Part shown: piece after piece, positions 22,345 through 30,850 of the stretch
Layout: each line of letters begins with the position of its first letter
How positions within the stretch are numbered: the first letter of the stretch is position 1
Source: an uncultured Prevotellaceae bacterium
Lineage (GTDB): Bacteria; Bacteroidota; Bacteroidia; Bacteroidales; Bacteroidaceae
DNA: 47,651 nt
Reading direction: 5' to 3'
NCBI GenBank assembly: GCA_947166345.1
Contig: CAMVDU010000020.1
Span: forward strand, 1-47,651
Notes under the pieces: model-generated
Database searches by the model: none
The model's input: only the letters and a program-made list of their open reading frames with translations
Told to the model about the DNA's origin: nothing
Program-made: the position numbers and the translations under genes

Positions 22345-25300
22345 ATGAAACGACTTCTAATCGCAATTATCGTATGTCTGATGACCGTGTGGTCGTCACA
22401 GGCTGATCCTATCAGCCGCGAGCAGGCTAAGCAGAAAGCAGAGCAGTTCCTGAAAGATAAGAGCGGACAGAAACGACTGTCGGCTGTGACCAGTCAGAAA
22501 CGACTGGCGCCCAAGAAGGGGGCAGCAACGACTCCTGATGCATACTACGTGTTTGACCGCGGTGAGAACGGGGGCTTCGTCATCGTATCGGGCGATGACC
22601 AGACTATCGATGTGCTGGGCTACTGCGACAATGGGTCGTTTGATTATGAGCAGCTGCCGCCACAGCTGCAGGGCATGCTTGAAAGCTACACCCGTCAGAT
22701 TCAGGCCATACAAGCTGGAGCGCCCGTTCTGAAACTGCCTGCCAACCATCCCAAGGTGGAACAGTTCATGTTCTGCAAATGGAGTCAGGGCTCACCCTAC
22801 AACAACCTCTGTCCCCTGGACGGTGGCTCGCGTTCTGTGACAGGCTGTGTGGCAACGGCAATGGCACAGATTCTGTACTATAATCGTGAGAAGTCAGTTA
22901 CGGAAACACAGGCTGCCATTCCTGGCTACACCTCATGGACGAAAGGATTACAGGTTTCTGGCATCGATGCTGGAGCCCCCATCGACTGGGACAACATGAA
23001 GGACACCTACGGCTCAGCATCAGAACTGCAGAAGCAGGCAGTAGCCCAACTGATGCTTTACTGCGGTGTATCTGTTGAGATGGACTATACCAGCAGCTCA
23101 TCGGGTGCTCAAATCTATAAGGTGGCAGAAGCCTGCCAGAAATATTTCGGCTATGGCAACTCTGTAAAATATATCAACAGCTTCGGTAGCGAAGACGAAC
23201 TGGACCAGCTGGTTTATACCGAACTGGCAGCAGGACGTCCCGTCTATCTGGGCGGCTACACAGGAGACTGGAGCGTAGGCCACGCCTTCCTGACCTGCGG
23301 TTACGAGAACCAGCGCTATTACATCAACTGGGGTTGGGGCGGACAGAGCGACGGCTTCTACTACCTGACCAACCTGACGCCTGGCAACGGACAGGGCACT
23401 GGTGGTAGTGATGACGGTTATAGTACTGGCAGGTCTATCATCATTGGACTGGAGCCCGAGAACTTCGGCGAGAAGGTCATGAGCTTCACTGATGCAACCG
23501 TGAAGAGAATCTGCGTGACCAACTGGGATGCCGACGGCGATGGCAAGCTGACCTATAACGAGGCAGCAGCCGTTACCTCTATCGGTGAGGCCTTCAAGGG
23601 CAATACCACCATTAAGAAATTTCCTGAACTCTACTATTTCACGGGTATCACCACACTGAGCGACGATGCCTTCAACGGCTGTAGCAACCTGACTACGCTG
23701 CGTCTGCCCAAGGCGCTGAAGACCGTAGGCAATCGTGCCCTGAAAAATTGTAAGAAGCTGGAACAGGTGAACCTGCCCACAGGCGTCAACGCCATTGGCG
23801 AGGAAGCCTTCGAGGGATGTGTGCTGCTGACAGAGATAGAGCTGGCCAACGACATCACCAACATCGAGAAGGCTACATTCAAGGGATGTACGGCCCTCAC
23901 CACCTTCAACCTGCCCATCAGCGTGAGCAGTATCGGCGACGAGGCTTTTGCCGGTTGCACCAAACTCACCAACTTCACTGTGAACACCTATCATCCTGCC
24001 GACATCACTCTGGGAACATCCGTATTTGGCACCACCGACCTGAGCAAGGCCACTCTACACGTGATGCAGGGCACGAAGAGCTACTTCGAGACGGCAGCCC
24101 AATGGAACACCTTTGGCAAGATTGTGCAGACACGCGACATCTCCGGTGGACAGTTTACAACCATCGAGAACGGCAAGACCTATTATATATATAATGTCGG
24201 CACAGGTCGTTACCTGACCAAGGGCGAAGCCTACAAGACACAGGCCGTAGTTGGCACAGAACCCATGCGTTTCAAGGCTGTCCATCTGTCAAGCAAACCC
24301 GAGGGCGTCTTCTACTTCGACTCACCCGACACAGGCAATAACGGCAGATACCTGTTCCGCACCAGTACCGACGACAATGTGGGACAAGGCGTCAAGGCAT
24401 GCTTCGTAGATGGCTCATCATTCACCAACGGCTATTGGAACGTGCAGCAGACAGGCGACCAAATCTACACCATTCAGGTGCCCTCAACAGAGTCCGCCTA
24501 TGTAGCGGGTGAATACCTGGGCGTACAGACCGACCACCAGAGCAGCGCGGCATCACCCACCTATGGTGCCTACTACGACGTGGTTTACGACGCCCATCCG
24601 CTGAACTGTCAGTGGCAGTTTGTGCTCTACGACGAGGCACTCACGGAACGTTTCAACGAGGCCCAGACGCTGGAGAAGCTCATCTCTACTGCCAAGAAGC
24701 GTAACATCAAGTATGATGAGGAACAGGCTGTCTATGACAATCTGGAGAGTAGCACGGAGGACATCAAGGCTGCTCAGAGTTCTCTGCGTAAGAAGCTGAA
24801 GTTCATGGAGTTTGCCAACGAGAACGTGCGCACCAAGTGCATCGCCTATTTCGACGGCGACTCTGACGGCGAGCTGAGCTACAAGGAGGCTGCCGACGTG
24901 TCTGACTTCGGTTGGACGTTCTACTTCCAGGATGACAAGACCATCGTCACCTTCGACGAGTTGCAATATTTCAGCTCTGCCAAGGACATCTATGGTAACA
25001 CGTTCAACGGATGCATCAACATGGAGTCGATTGTTCTGCCTGAAAACATCGTCCACATCTACTACGGTGCCTTCTACAACTGTAAGAAGATCACAAAGAT
25101 CAACATTCCTGAATACGTATCGCTGATTGGCGACAACTGCTTCACAAACTGTACAGCCCTGCGCGAGGTGACTGTGGGCAATCCCGACCCTGCAACCATC
25201 AGTCTGGGTGAGAGCATCTTCGGCAATGTCAACCTGTCACAATGCACCCTCTACGTGCCGCTGGGCACCAAAGCCCTTTATGAGAACGCCCCCGTATGGA

Positions 25301-27051
25301 TGCAGTTCGGACAGATTGTCGAAAAGCGAATGACCACACAGCCCAAGTTCTCACCCATCACGGAGAACGTCTCGGGCTATATCTACAACATCGGCACACA
25401 CAAACTGATCACCTTGGGCGAAGCCTATGGCACCCAGTCGGTCGTTGACACCAAGGGCCGTCTGTACCAGTGGAAACGCACCAATACGATGGCCGAGGGT
25501 GTTTACTATCTGCAGGACGCTTCCTCTGGAAAGGCCGTCTTCCGCACCTCAACCGACAAGAACGTGGGTGAAGGTGTGAAGACTTGCTTCGGCGATGGAA
25601 GCGCAACGGTCAAGGCCTACTGGAAGACTGCATTGGCAGGTGAGAACATCTACACCCTGCAAGTGCCCGAGAACGATGCCGACTATACAGAAGGCGAATA
25701 TCTGGGTATCGATGAGAACCACAAGAGTGAAGCAGCCAGTCCTACCTACGGACTTTACTGGGACATTGCCGACTCAAACGTTTACACGCAGTGGGCTTTC
25801 GTCACAGAAGAGGACATGAACGCTGCCAAAGCCATCAACCAGGCCAGCAAGGAACTGGCCACCCTCATTGAGATGGCCCATCAGGAGGGAACGGACGTTG
25901 CACAGGAAGAGGCCGTCTATGACAATATAGCCAGCACCATCGATGATTTCAATGCTGCCCTTGCTTCAGTTCGCAAGAAGCTCCACTTCATTGCTTTCAA
26001 CGATGACAAAGCGAAGGCTGTATGCATCGAGAACTGGGACAAGAACGAGGATGGTGAGCTGCATCAGTCGGAGGTTGCCGAAGTGACAGACATCTCTACT
26101 GCTTTCAGAAAGCAGAGTGGCATCAAGACCTTTGAGGAGCTGCGCTACTTCACCTCTCTGACCTCTATCCCTGACAGCACCTTCATAGACTGCTCCAGTC
26201 TGGCTGTCATCGCCATTCCTAAGAACGTGCAGACGATGGGCAAGTATGCCTTCCTGCGCTGTAGCGAACTGAAATATGCTATCATCGACAACGAGGAGCA
26301 GGTGGTAGCGCGAGGCAACAGCAACCTGCCGACAAGTGCTACGCTCTTTGTGCCTGCTGCATTGCTCGAAGCCTATAAGGCGGAGAACGGCAGTTGGAGC
26401 AACATGTACCACATCTCGGCCTATACAGGTCAGCCCGTTGTCACAGCCAAGGGCTCGCGTGAGTATGGTCGTACTACACTTGGCTTCAACATCTTCGTTG
26501 ACGGAGCACCCATTGAGGGTACACCTACAGCAGAGCTCAAGGATACTATAGACCGCTATTCAATTGCCGGTGAGTATCCTATCCTGATGAGTGCAGGCAC
26601 TGTGACTACGCCCAACGTGCAGTATGTGGAAGGTGTGTTCACCATCATCAAGGCGCCGTTGACCGTCACCGCTAAGTCTTACTCCCGTGAGGTGGGACAG
26701 CCCAACCCCACCTTCGAGGTTACCTACAGCGCCTTCCGCAACCGCGAGACGTCAGAGGTCTTCACCAAACAGCCCGTCGTCACCTGCGAAGCCAACGAGC
26801 AGAGTCCTGCCGGCACCTACGACATCGTCGTCTCTGGAGCCGAAGCGCAAAACTATGACTTCACCTACGTGAATGGCACGCTGACAGTAACTGGTACAGA
26901 AGGCATCGAGTCTGTTCAGAGTTCACAGTCCACAGTTCATAGTTATTATGACCTGCAGGGCCGCAGGGTTAATTCTCAATTCTCAGTTCCCAATTCTCAA
27001 TTGAAGAAGGGCCTCTATATCCGTGGCAACAAAAAAGTGATTGTCAGATAA
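22345..27051 (+). CDS. secreted C10 (streptopain-like) cysteine protease with BspA-type repeats
   Basis: A 1568-residue protein from MKRLLIAIIV; upstream in-frame codons overlap the promoter. Signal peptide about 1-20, inhibitory propeptide about 22-140, then a C10 peptidase domain with Cys168 (SVTGCVATAMAQI), His313 (VGHAFLTCGYE) and INWGWGG near 328, as in SpeB and interpain. After that the architecture repeats: a calcium-loop-like segment (near 393, 835 and 1230), BspA-type leucine-rich repeats (FNGCSNLTTLRLPKALKTVG), a beta domain (near 613 and 1013, YIYN-x-G) and a helical hairpin (AVYDNLESSTEDIKAAQSSL). An MBG-like domain (about 1437-1530) and a sorting-type tail (SYYDLQGRRV, KKGLYIRGNKKVIVR) end it. 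Two heptamer runs sit in the tail. Likely exported by type IX secretion. Confidence 0.9.
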   Translation: MKRLLIAIIVCLMTVWSSQADPISREQAKQKAEQFLKDKSGQKRLSAVTSQKRLAPKKGAATTPDAYYVFDRGENGGFVIVSGDDQTIDVLGYCDNGSFDYEQLPPQLQGMLESYTRQIQAIQAGAPVLKLPANHPKVEQFMFCKWSQGSPYNNLCPLDGGSRSVTGCVATAMAQILYYNREKSVTETQAAIPGYTSWTKGLQVSGIDAGAPIDWDNMKDTYGSASELQKQAVAQLMLYCGVSVEMDYTSSSSGAQIYKVAEACQKYFGYGNSVKYINSFGSEDELDQLVYTELAAGRPVYLGGYTGDWSVGHAFLTCGYENQRYYINWGWGGQSDGFYYLTNLTPGNGQGTGGSDDGYSTGRSIIIGLEPENFGEKVMSFTDATVKRICVTNWDADGDGKLTYNEAAAVTSIGEAFKGNTTIKKFPELYYFTGITTLSDDAFNGCSNLTTLRLPKALKTVGNRALKNCKKLEQVNLPTGVNAIGEEAFEGCVLLTEIELANDITNIEKATFKGCTALTTFNLPISVSSIGDEAFAGCTKLTNFTVNTYHPADITLGTSVFGTTDLSKATLHVMQGTKSYFETAAQWNTFGKIVQTRDISGGQFTTIENGKTYYIYNVGTGRYLTKGEAYKTQAVVGTEPMRFKAVHLSSKPEGVFYFDSPDTGNNGRYLFRTSTDDNVGQGVKACFVDGSSFTNGYWNVQQTGDQIYTIQVPSTESAYVAGEYLGVQTDHQSSAASPTYGAYYDVVYDAHPLNCQWQFVLYDEALTERFNEAQTLEKLISTAKKRNIKYDEEQAVYDNLESSTEDIKAAQSSLRKKLKFMEFANENVRTKCIAYFDGDSDGELSYKEAADVSDFGWTFYFQDDKTIVTFDELQYFSSAKDIYGNTFNGCINMESIVLPENIVHIYYGAFYNCKKITKINIPEYVSLIGDNCFTNCTALREVTVGNPDPATISLGESIFGNVNLSQCTLYVPLGTKALYENAPVWMQFGQIVEKRMTTQPKFSPITENVSGYIYNIGTHKLITLGEAYGTQSVVDTKGRLYQWKRTNTMAEGVYYLQDASSGKAVFRTSTDKNVGEGVKTCFGDGSATVKAYWKTALAGENIYTLQVPENDADYTEGEYLGIDENHKSEAASPTYGLYWDIADSNVYTQWAFVTEEDMNAAKAINQASKELATLIEMAHQEGTDVAQEEAVYDNIASTIDDFNAALASVRKKLHFIAFNDDKAKAVCIENWDKNEDGELHQSEVAEVTDISTAFRKQSGIKTFEELRYFTSLTSIPDSTFIDCSSLAVIAIPKNVQTMGKYAFLRCSELKYAIIDNEEQVVARGNSNLPTSATLFVPAALLEAYKAENGSWSNMYHISAYTGQPVVTAKGSREYGRTTLGFNIFVDGAPIEGTPTAELKDTIDRYSIAGEYPILMSAGTVTTPNVQYVEGVFTIIKAPLTVTAKSYSREVGQPNPTFEVTYSAFRNRETSEVFTKQPVVTCEANEQSPAGTYDIVVSGAEAQNYDFTYVNGTLTVTGTEGIESVQSSQSTVHSYYDLQGRRVNSQFSVPNSQLKKGLYIRGNKKVIVR
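26914..27004. repeat. two heptamer runs inside the C10 protease tail
   Basis: TTCAGAG/TTCACAG/TCCACAG/TTCATAG at about 26914-26944 and AATTCTC/AATTCTC/AGTTCCC/AATTCTC at about 26970-27000. The second separates the two conserved halves of the sorting tail (LQGRRV and KKGLYIRG) and codes for NSQFSVPNSQL. Confidence 0.75.
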
Positions 27052-27060
27052 AAGCGCACG

Positions 27061-27576
27061 ATGAAACGAATCATACTGATTACTGGCGGACAACGCTCAG
27101 GCAAGAGTGAGGAGGCCGAGCGACTGGCTCTCAGCCTGAGTGCGGAGCCCGTCTATATGGCGACGGCCCACGTCTGGGACGAGGAGTTCAGACAGCGTGT
27201 AGAGCGTCATCAGCAGCGGCGCGGACCACAGTGGACCAACATCGAGGAAGAGCGTTGTCTCAGTCAGCACAACGTCTCTGGACGTGTCGTGCTCATCGAC
27301 TGTGTGACACTGTGGCTCACCAATCTCTTCTTCGACACGCACGATGTGGCCCAAGCCTTAGAGACAGCCCAGACGGAGTTTGACCGTTTCACGTCGCAGG
27401 ATGCCACATTCATCTTTGTCACCAACGAGATTGGTTGGGGCGGCGTGAGTATCGACAAGGTGCAGCGCCAGTTTACCGACCTGCAAGGATGGATGAACCA
27501 GTACATAGCCCAAAAGGCTGACGAGGTGCTGCTGATGGTCAGCGGCATCGCCGTAAAAGTGAAGAGCCAGGAATGA
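27061..27576 (+). CDS. cobU: adenosylcobinamide kinase / adenosylcobinamide-phosphate guanylyltransferase
   Basis: A 171-residue enzyme. Walker A GGQRSGKS (residues 9-16), RVERHQQRRGPQWTNIEEER with His50 in the place of the guanylylated histidine, and VVLIDCVTLWLTNLFF. It phosphorylates adenosylcobinamide and adds GMP to give AdoCbi-GDP, the acceptor for CobS. It starts only 9 bp after the C10 protease stop and overlaps cobT by 4 bp (ATGA). No cobalamin riboswitch is visible upstream. Confidence 0.95.
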   Translation: MKRIILITGGQRSGKSEEAERLALSLSAEPVYMATAHVWDEEFRQRVERHQQRRGPQWTNIEEERCLSQHNVSGRVVLIDCVTLWLTNLFFDTHDVAQALETAQTEFDRFTSQDATFIFVTNEIGWGGVSIDKVQRQFTDLQGWMNQYIAQKADEVLLMVSGIAVKVKSQE

Positions 27577-28652
27577 AAACATTCAAGATAGAAGTGCCCG
27601 ACCGCTCCATGGAGCAGGTCATCCAGGCAAAGATTGACAACCTGAACAAGCCCAAGGGGTCGTTAGGCGTCCTTGAAGAGCTTGCCATGCAGATATGTCT
27701 GGTGCAGCAGACGTTGCAGCCAGCCTTGACGCATCCCTGTCACCTGCTGCTTGGAGGCGACCACGGCATCGAACGTGAGGGTGTCAGCGTGAGTCCCCGT
27801 GAGGTGACGTGGCAACAAATGATCAACTTCACCCGTGGCGGTGGGGGTGTGAATATGTTCTGCCGGCAGCACGGTTTCGACCTGAGCATCGTCGATGTGG
27901 GCGTGGATTACGACCTGTCGCCCTACCCCGCCATCCTCAACCGAAAGATTGCCCGTGGCACCAAGAACTTCCTCTACGAATCTGCCATGAGCGAAGACGA
28001 GTACAATGAGTCCATCCGCGTGGGCTGTGAACTCGTTGACGCCTGCAAGGAGAAAGGCTGCAACATCGTCAGCATTGGTGAGATGGGCATCGGCAACACG
28101 TCGCCGTCGAGCATCTGGATGCACCTCTTCTGCAACATTCCCCTCGAGGAGTGCATCGGTGCCGGCTCAGGACTCAACAACGACGGCATCCGCCATAAGT
28201 ATGAGGTGCTCTCTCGTGCGGTAGCACGCTCCAGCTCTGCACTATCAAGGGCGGTAGCAAACTCTACACTCTACACTCTACATTCTACACCTGACGAAGT
28301 CATCGCCTACTTCGGCGGCTTCGAGATGGTGGCAGCCATCGGTGCCATGCTGCGGGCGGCAGAGCTCAGGATGCTGGTGCTGGTCGATGGCTTCATCATG
28401 ACGGCCTGTGCTTTGGCAGCCACACGACTCTACCCTGCCTCACAGCACTATATGATCTTCTGCCATTGTGGCGACGAGAGCGGACACCGTCGCATGCTCG
28501 ATGCCCTCCATGCACGTCCGCTGCTCAACCTCGGCCTGCGACTGGGCGAAGGCACCGGAGCACTCTGTGCCTATCCCCTCATCGACTCTGCCGTGAGAAT
28601 GGTCAACGAAATGAACAACTTTGACAATGCAAGAATCACCAAATATTTTTAA
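27573..28652 (+). CDS. cobT: nicotinate-nucleotide:dimethylbenzimidazole phosphoribosyltransferase
   Basis: A 359-residue enzyme that makes alpha-ribazole phosphate, the lower ligand precursor. Marks: DNLNKPKGSLGVLEELA, LLLGGDHGIEREGVS, GEMGIGNTSPSS, YFGGFEMVAAIGAML and LGEGTGALCAYPLIDSA, where Glu of GEGTGA is the catalytic base. Between HKYEVLSRAVA and PDEVIAYFGG there are about 20 extra residues encoded by the head-plus-heptamer repeat at 28248-28290 and a duplicated GCGGTAGCA; the loop is not conserved in the family. It overlaps cobS by 26 bp. Confidence 0.95.
   Translation: MKTFKIEVPDRSMEQVIQAKIDNLNKPKGSLGVLEELAMQICLVQQTLQPALTHPCHLLLGGDHGIEREGVSVSPREVTWQQMINFTRGGGGVNMFCRQHGFDLSIVDVGVDYDLSPYPAILNRKIARGTKNFLYESAMSEDEYNESIRVGCELVDACKEKGCNIVSIGEMGIGNTSPSSIWMHLFCNIPLEECIGAGSGLNNDGIRHKYEVLSRAVARSSSALSRAVANSTLYTLHSTPDEVIAYFGGFEMVAAIGAMLRAAELRMLVLVDGFIMTACALAATRLYPASQHYMIFCHCGDESGHRRMLDALHARPLLNLGLRLGEGTGALCAYPLIDSAVRMVNEMNNFDNARITKYF
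28248..28290. repeat. GGCGGTAGCAAA head plus (CTCTACA)n heptamers inside cobT
   Basis: The plus strand reads GGCGGTAGCAAA, then CTCTACA units with a 7-bp period. Its reverse complement occurs at 18583-18635. It is in frame and codes for RAVANSTLYTLHST. Confidence 0.8.
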
Positions 28653-29406
28653 CCGCATCTGGGCTGCCTTCATCTTCTTCACGCGCCTGCCTTTCTGGCG
28701 TGTGCACCAGCCCCCACGAGAGTGTTACACCTCTGTGGTCGAATACTGGCCGCTGGTAGGGTGGCTCACTGCCGGCATCATGGCTGGCACACTCTTTCTG
28801 GGCAGTCACCTGCTCCCCTATCCCATTGCCGTCCTGCTGGCCATCGCAACCCGCATGCTGCTCACAGGAGCCCTCCACGAAGACGGACTGGCCGACTTCT
28901 TCGACGGTTTCGGTGGTGGAGGCAGCGACCGTCAGCGCATCCTCGATATCATGAAGGACTCCCACATCGGCACCTATGGCGTGCTCGGCGTGGTGCTCTA
29001 CGTAGCCCTGCTGTTCTTCACCCTGCTGAGCATGGGACCACTCCTGGCCACCTTCACCATCCTGGCTGTCGATCCCTTTGCCAAGATGCTGTCGGCACAG
29101 TTAGTGATGATGCTGCCCTATGCCCGTACCGAAGAGACCTCCAAGGCCCACAACATCTACCGTCGCATGAACACCAAGGCTGGCATCCTGCTGGCCCTGC
29201 AGGGCTTGCTGCCCATCGGCATCTACAGCTATTTCCTTCACCCGCTCATCGACTGGCAGTTGCTCGTCTTCCTGCCCTGTCTCACCATGTATTTTCTCTA
29301 CCGGCTCATGTGGAGTCGTCTGCGTGGCTATACGGGCGACTGTTGCGGTGCCATGTTCCTCTTGGTCGAGTTGTCGGCCTATCTTGCGGTAATTATCAGA
29401 ATCTAA
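28627..29406 (+). CDS. cobS: adenosylcobinamide-GDP ribazoletransferase (cobalamin synthase)
   Basis: A 259-residue integral membrane enzyme with about six to seven hydrophobic segments. Family marks: FFTRLPFWRV at the start, TGALHEDGLADFFDGFGGGG with the metal-binding acidic residues, RILDIMKDSHIGTYGV and GYTGDCCGAMFLLVE. It joins AdoCbi-GDP and alpha-ribazole to form the cobalamin. An ATG at 28627 is preferred over a TTG two codons upstream. It overlaps cobT and is the third gene of the nucleotide-loop set; a cobC phosphatase is not adjacent. Confidence 0.95.
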   Translation: MQESPNIFNRIWAAFIFFTRLPFWRVHQPPRECYTSVVEYWPLVGWLTAGIMAGTLFLGSHLLPYPIAVLLAIATRMLLTGALHEDGLADFFDGFGGGGSDRQRILDIMKDSHIGTYGVLGVVLYVALLFFTLLSMGPLLATFTILAVDPFAKMLSAQLVMMLPYARTEETSKAHNIYRRMNTKAGILLALQGLLPIGIYSYFLHPLIDWQLLVFLPCLTMYFLYRLMWSRLRGYTGDCCGAMFLLVELSAYLAVIIRI

Positions 29407-29424
29407 ATAATTAAGAATAAGAGA

Positions 29425-30594
29425 ATGTCTAAGAAAGTATTTGTATCGGGATGTTACGACTTGCTACATAGCGGTCACGTAGAGTTCTTCCGGCAGGCAG
29501 CAGCCTATGGCGACCTCTATGTGGGCATTGGCAGCGATGCCACCATCCTCAGCTACAAGAACCACAAGACCGTGTACAGCGAACAGGAACGCCTCTTCAT
29601 GGTCAAGAGCATCCGCTATGTGAAGGACGCCTTCATCAATGCCGGCAGCGGCATCATGGACTTTGTGCCCACCGTCGATTTCCTGAAGCCCGACATCCTG
29701 GTGGTCAACGAGGACGGCGGCAATGACGAGAAGCGCCGTTTCTGCGAGGAACGCGGCATACAGTATGTCGTCTTGCAGCGCGTGCCCCAAGAGGGACTCA
29801 CCGCACGCAGCAGTACCGACCTGAAGAAGACGGAGAGCCAGATACCCACCCGTCTTGACCTTGCAGGCACGTGGATAGACCAACCCTACGTGTCGCAGTA
29901 TGCCCCAGGCTGGGCCATCACCATCTCGCTGGAGCCCACCTTCGAGATTCGCGAGCGTTGCGGTCTGTCCACATCAACGCGCAACATGATCAAGAAGATA
30001 TGGCCCTATCAGTTGCCCAATATGGCCCCCGAGATGCTAGCCAAGCTCGTATTCTGCTTTGAGAACGATCCTGAGCGCAGCGCAGGCATCATCAGCGGTG
30101 CACAGGACGCCATCGGTATCTGTGTACCAGGTCTCTGCCGCCATTACTACAACAACCGCTTCTGGCCCGAGAAGATAGAGAGTTGCCAGGACGAGCCCAT
30201 CCTCAGTTGGCTGGAAAACCACTTGGCGATGATTCCCATGGAACCGCGCCGACCAAGATGCTCAGTCGTGGATGGCAAAGACATCACAGAGACGAAAGTA
30301 AAGGCCTTGGCCAAGGCTGCCGACGACTGCTGGCAGGCCATCATGAACCGCGACCTGCAGGCCTTTGCTGCAGCCTATCAAGCCAGTTTCCAGGCCCAAA
30401 CCGCCATGTTCCCCGCCATGATTCAGGGCACGGTACAAAGCTACATCGACCAGTATCGTGACCAGGTACTTGCCTGGAAGATGCCTGGCGCAGGCGGTGG
30501 CGGCTATCTCGCCTGTGTGGTCAGCGATGTCGCTGCCTTCATCCTCTCCCACCCCGAGGCCATTCGCCTCACCATCCGCAGGGGCGGTATGTAG
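29425..30594 (+). CDS. cytidylyltransferase / GHMP-kinase fusion protein
   Basis: A 389-residue bifunctional-looking protein. Residues 1-130 form a nucleotidyltransferase of the HxGH class (YDLLHSGHVEFF with His15 and His18; EQERLFMVKSIRYV). After a linker, residues about 140-389 resemble GHMP kinases: RLDLAGTWIDQPYVSQYAPG, RSAGIISGAQDAIGICVPGL and MPGAGGGGYLACVV. It lies 18 bp after cobS on the same strand. One possibility is activation of a phosphorylated sugar or alcohol (heptose kinase and ADP-heptose synthase combine similar activities); another is a role near cobalamin, where the L-threonine kinase PduX is also a GHMP kinase. The substrate is not determined. Confidence 0.75.
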   Translation: MSKKVFVSGCYDLLHSGHVEFFRQAAAYGDLYVGIGSDATILSYKNHKTVYSEQERLFMVKSIRYVKDAFINAGSGIMDFVPTVDFLKPDILVVNEDGGNDEKRRFCEERGIQYVVLQRVPQEGLTARSSTDLKKTESQIPTRLDLAGTWIDQPYVSQYAPGWAITISLEPTFEIRERCGLSTSTRNMIKKIWPYQLPNMAPEMLAKLVFCFENDPERSAGIISGAQDAIGICVPGLCRHYYNNRFWPEKIESCQDEPILSWLENHLAMIPMEPRRPRCSVVDGKDITETKVKALAKAADDCWQAIMNRDLQAFAAAYQASFQAQTAMFPAMIQGTVQSYIDQYRDQVLAWKMPGAGGGGYLACVVSDVAAFILSHPEAIRLTIRRGGM

Positions 30595-30614
30595 GAACTT
30601 AATGAGAAAGTAAG

Positions 30615-30694
30615 AAAGTAGGAAAGTAGGAATTCTCTCTCACGCCCCAAAACAGCTTAATGTCTACTTTCCGCATTTCCTACTTTCCTACTTT
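30615..30694. repeat. 18-bp inverted heptamer repeats (AAGTAGG)
   Basis: AAAGTAGGAAAGTAGGAA (30615-30632) and its exact reverse complement (30677-30694) flank a 44-bp spacer. Each arm is built of AAGTAGG heptamers. It could terminate the upstream transcript, though the stem is A+T-balanced and the spacer long. Confidence 0.7.
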
Positions 30695-30714
30695 TATGTT
30701 TAACAAAACCACCG

Positions 30715-30813
30715 AGACGCTACAAGGAGGCCGTCAAATGGTGGAAGAAGGCAGCCAGTGATGGTCATGAGCCTTCGCAGAAAGCGCTGAAGGCCTGTAA
30801 CGAGACGTGGTGA
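30715..30813 (+). pseudogene. C-terminal Sel1/TPR repeat remnant
   Basis: One frame reads YKEAVKWWKKAASDGHEPSQ then KALKACNETW and TGA (30811-30813). 'A-KWW-KAA--GH--AQ--L' is the Sel1-like repeat. No start or preceding repeats exist, so it is the end of a lost gene. Confidence 0.6.
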
Positions 30814-30820
30814 CAAGAAA

Positions 30821-30850
30821 AAAGTCGGTTACTCAACGGTAACCGACTTT
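30821..30850 (-). terminator. terminator overlapping the end of glmS
   Basis: A 12-bp stem AAAGTCGGTTAC / GTAACCGACTTT. On the minus strand it is followed by six T. The glmS stop codon (30831-30829) is inside the stem. Confidence 0.85.

Noticed and set aside
23098..23994. Long minus-strand reading frame inside the C10 protease gene
   Set aside because: It is antisense to well-defined leucine-rich repeats and has no recognisable features.
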